DNA of 64,000 nt from Amycolatopsis sp. NBC_01480. Lineage in GTDB: Bacteria; Actinomycetota; Actinomycetes; Mycobacteriales; Pseudonocardiaceae. The DNA lies in the NCBI RefSeq assembly GCF_036227205.1, contig NZ_CP109442.1, forward strand, positions 4,836,001 through 4,900,000. Reading direction: 5' to 3'. Below are positions 62,246 through 64,000 of this stretch, one piece after another. Position 1 is the stretch's first letter, and every line of letters begins with the position of its first letter. The translations under genes were made by a program, and so were the position numbers. Below the pieces are notes generated by a model. It saw only the letters and a list, made by a program, of their open reading frames with translations, was not told the origin of the DNA and did no database searches.

Positions 62246-62633
62246 GTCGGAACACCTCATCGAGGGAATGGAAGGCGGCGGAGGTGGCAGGTCGGGGCGC
62301 TGCCACCTCCGCCGCCGCTGATGGGCGGCAGGCGAACGAGGGTGCCTGGGCGCGCAACTCCGCAGATCCGGGGTGCGTCAGCCGTCGGGCTCAACCTCGT
62401 CCGCCCGCCACCAGGGATCCCCGGTGGCGCCTGCGTGCCAGCACGCGCGCCGGGGTGGCTGATCACGGCGTCCGCAACACCGGTATCGACCCTCATCGCC
62501 TCGCCCGTACCGGCGGGCGGATAACCGGCGCGGCCACGGGAGTTCAGCGTTCGGCGCCCGCAGCGCGCTTCTGGGTGACCGGCACGCTGGCGACCCGCCG
62601 GACCGTGACCGTGGGGTCCCACGACGGACATGC
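62246..62633. other. Intergenic stretch upstream of the minus-strand run
   Basis: No frame on either strand has convincing coding bias. It probably contains the promoter of the Cys-rich gene run. No clear palindrome was seen. Confidence 0.35.
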
Positions 62634-63155
62634 TCACGCCACCGACTTCGCGCTCGACACAGGCCTGGGCCGTGGGCGCAGGCCCCGGTAGGGCCGGTTA
62701 CGCGACGGGCGCCGCTGCTCCGGAATACCCCACACAGAGATCGGCTCAGGTTCTGGCGCCGTGTCGGCGATGACCGCGAATCCGGTGGTCACCGCGTTCG
62801 CGTTCTCGTCCTCCACGGTGGGCCAATCCTCCGCAGACACCGAAGCCACCAGCCGCGCGTCCTCCTCGGCGGCGCGCCGCCTGGCGGACTCCTCCGCCCT
62901 CGCACAGAACTCCTGCCGGAAGGCGGCTTCCCGCTGCAGTTGCCATTCGAGGTGGTCACGAGCCTGCCGGGCCTGCAGCTGTGCCACCGTCAGGTAGAGC
63001 GAGCCCGCCGCCGTAGCCACCAGAGCAGACCGGCGCGCCTTGAACTGCCTACGCAGGAGCCAGCCGGCGCCGATGACAACCAGCGCAGCCACCGCCAAAC
63101 CGGCGACGATGCCCGGCTCCCACGCAGCGAGGGAATCCCCGAACGAACGTTGCAT
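62634..63155 (-). CDS. Membrane-anchored coiled-coil protein, 173 aa
   Basis: ATG 63155 opens M-Q-R-S-F-G-D-S-L-A-A-W. One transmembrane helix (about 15-35, I-V-A-G-L-A-V-A-A-L-V-V-I-G-A-G-W-L-L) is followed by a long charged helix (Q-L-Q-A-R-Q-A-R-D-H-L-E-W-Q-L-Q-R-E-A-A, then A-R-A-E-E-S-A-R-R-R-A-A-E) and an acidic, proline-rich tail. Such type of protein is frequent in actinobacterial conjugative or integrative elements, but the function is unknown. It is divergent from the Scr1-type regulator. Confidence 0.65.
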   Translation of the reverse strand: MQRSFGDSLAAWEPGIVAGLAVAALVVIGAGWLLRRQFKARRSALVATAAGSLYLTVAQLQARQARDHLEWQLQREAAFRQEFCARAEESARRRAAEEDARLVASVSAEDWPTVEDENANAVTTGFAVIADTAPEPEPISVWGIPEQRRPSRNRPYRGLRPRPRPVSSAKSVA

Positions 63156-63358
63156 GCGATCAACCCCTCAAAGCGGCGGCGCCGAACTCAGCTGCGTCTC
63201 CGCGAATCCGTTGTCGTGGCCAGGCAGGCGGGGACGCCATCGAGGGATGAGGCGGCACCCGCCTGCCTTCGGCTGGCTCGGGACCGGCGAGTGGCGGTTG
63301 CCATGGACGCCACCCGCCTACCGCCTGTCATCAAGCCAACACAACGCACGATAGACCC

Positions 63359-63414
63359 GCGCACGTGCGCTACGCAATATAAAAGTGCGCACGTGCGCGA
63401 ATTAGCGCAAGCGC
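63359..63414. promoter_or_regulatory. Tandem palindromic operators before the Scr1-type regulator
   Basis: GCGCACGTGCGC occurs twice, at 63359-63370 and 63387-63398, with centres 28 bases apart. A third inverted repeat, TAGCGC-AA-GCGCTA, follows near 63403-63416 and overlaps a TATGCT -10-like box. The layout suggests tight repression, possibly by the adjacent gene's own product. Confidence 0.6.
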
Positions 63415-63427
63415 TATGCTCCGGGCC

Positions 63428-64000
63428 ATGCCGACCGCAACCCGAGCAACGCGCCGCCTGGGTGCGTTTCTGAGGAAGAAGCGCGAAGCCGTCCCGCTCA
63501 TCGCAGAGCAGGTCGGCAGGCATCTTGATCAATCGCCGTCGACTGTGAGTCGCTACGAGCTGGGTACGCTGCGCTTGACCTGGCCGGTGATCAAGATGCT
63601 CCTCGCCTTGTACGGCCACACCGAAGAAGGCGACTCGGTCGTTTTGGAAGCCTGGGCGCTCTACCAGGCGACGAAGGACGAACCGAAGCCGGTCCGGCTG
63701 CCCAAGGGTGCATCTCCGGCGTTCCGCCGCCTTGTTCAGGAGACGTTCGTCGCCAAAGGGTTTCGCGAGATCGCCACGAACCTCTTGCCGGGAATGCTTC
63801 AGACCGAGGGCTACATGAGGGCCCTGGCTCAGACGCTCCACGATCCGTCGCGACGTGACGACAAGACCTTCGAGGTTCGGAAATCCCGGCAGCGACGTCT
63901 CGACCCGGCTGACCCGAATCCGATCTTCTATCACGCCGTTCTCGACGAGATTTGCCTGACCAGGCTCGTCGGTGGCCCGGCTGTGATGCTGCCGCAACTC
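63428..64000 (+). CDS. Scr1/DUF5753-type HTH regulator, partial at window end
   Basis: ATG 63428; the gene runs past the window end, so only about 191 residues are visible. The N-terminal XRE domain (R-R-L-G-A-F-L-R-K-K-R-E, then S-P-S-T-V-S-R-Y-E-L-G) is followed by the DUF5753 start (R-L-V-Q-E-T-F-V, E-I-A-T-N-L-L-P-G-M-L-Q-T-E-G-Y-M-R-A-L). This is the antitoxin-like regulator of actinobacterial Scr1/DUF397 pairs. A DUF397 gene is expected just outside the window. Tandem palindromes in its promoter suggest autoregulation. Confidence 0.88.
   Translation, partial: MPTATRATRRLGAFLRKKREAVPLIAEQVGRHLDQSPSTVSRYELGTLRLTWPVIKMLLALYGHTEEGDSVVLEAWALYQATKDEPKPVRLPKGASPAFRRLVQETFVAKGFREIATNLLPGMLQTEGYMRALAQTLHDPSRRDDKTFEVRKSRQRRLDPADPNPIFYHAVLDEICLTRLVGGPAVMLPQL

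Overview
The window looks like a chromosome segment of a high-GC actinobacterium, most likely of the Pseudonocardiaceae/Amycolatopsis type. Supporting this are very high GC3 in genes, an Lsr2 nucleoid protein, type VII secretion (ESX) accessory proteins (EspG-like, EspC-like, a mycosin protease), DUF6355-like secreted proteins and giant secreted RHS/YD-repeat proteins. It is an accessory region: short hypothetical genes, decayed insertion sequences, polymorphic toxins with candidate immunity genes, and one compact natural-product locus. No tRNA, rRNA or CRISPR array was seen.

Layout. 1-7.1 kb: transposase remnants (integrase-like and ISL3-like), small hypotheticals, a membrane pentapeptide-repeat protein, and one intact IS21-family element (4427-6975) with a 6-bp target duplication. 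7.1-11.4 kb: a HTH/NB-ARC/TPR STAND regulator, a Rv3651-like sensory protein and an SDR oxidoreductase. 11.5-14.4 kb: a long structured non-coding leader before a broken DUF6355-type gene, then a lipoprotein and hypotheticals. 14.8-17.9 kb: a type VII secretion toxin operon (SseB-like, EspC-like, GH-E nuclease toxin, ankyrin and SUFU candidate immunity proteins). 19.3-27.1 kb: RHS protein 1, interrupted by one frameshift, with a following candidate immunity gene. 27-35.3 kb: small genes, a membrane-protein pair, a palindromic element that truncates a gene, a broken NYN gene, lsr2, and the second DUF6355-like secreted protein with a diverged copy of the 11.6-kb leader. 35.4-40.8 kb: a putative RiPP locus on the minus strand (41-residue precursor, strong hairpin, asparagine-synthetase-like cyclase, methyltransferase) with a divergent HTH/Nudix-like regulator, followed by decayed regulator and kinase genes. 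41.1-43.6 kb: mycosin, SGNH hydrolase and a BMP-like secreted protein. 43.9-53.7 kb: RHS protein 2 with a HYD1-type ADP-ribosyltransferase tip and a DUF6881 immunity gene, preceded by a Crp-like site. 54-57.2 kb: EspG, a phosphotransferase and a frameshifted trypsin. 57.5-64 kb: a tightly overlapping minus-strand run (short Prim-Pol-like protein, HAD phosphatase, XRE regulator, small cysteine-containing proteins), then a DUF5753/Scr1-type regulator running off the end.

How the parts may work together. Three secreted toxin systems sit among type VII export helper genes, which suggests an interbacterial-competition island, although no ESX core gene (eccB/C/D/E) is present. The best candidates for an undescribed system are the minimal RiPP-like locus at 36.6-40.8 kb and the duplicated structured leader upstream of the two DUF6355-like genes. 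Many reading frames break by a single base at short G or C runs. Some apparent pseudogenes may therefore be sequencing errors, and this should be settled before the decay is interpreted.
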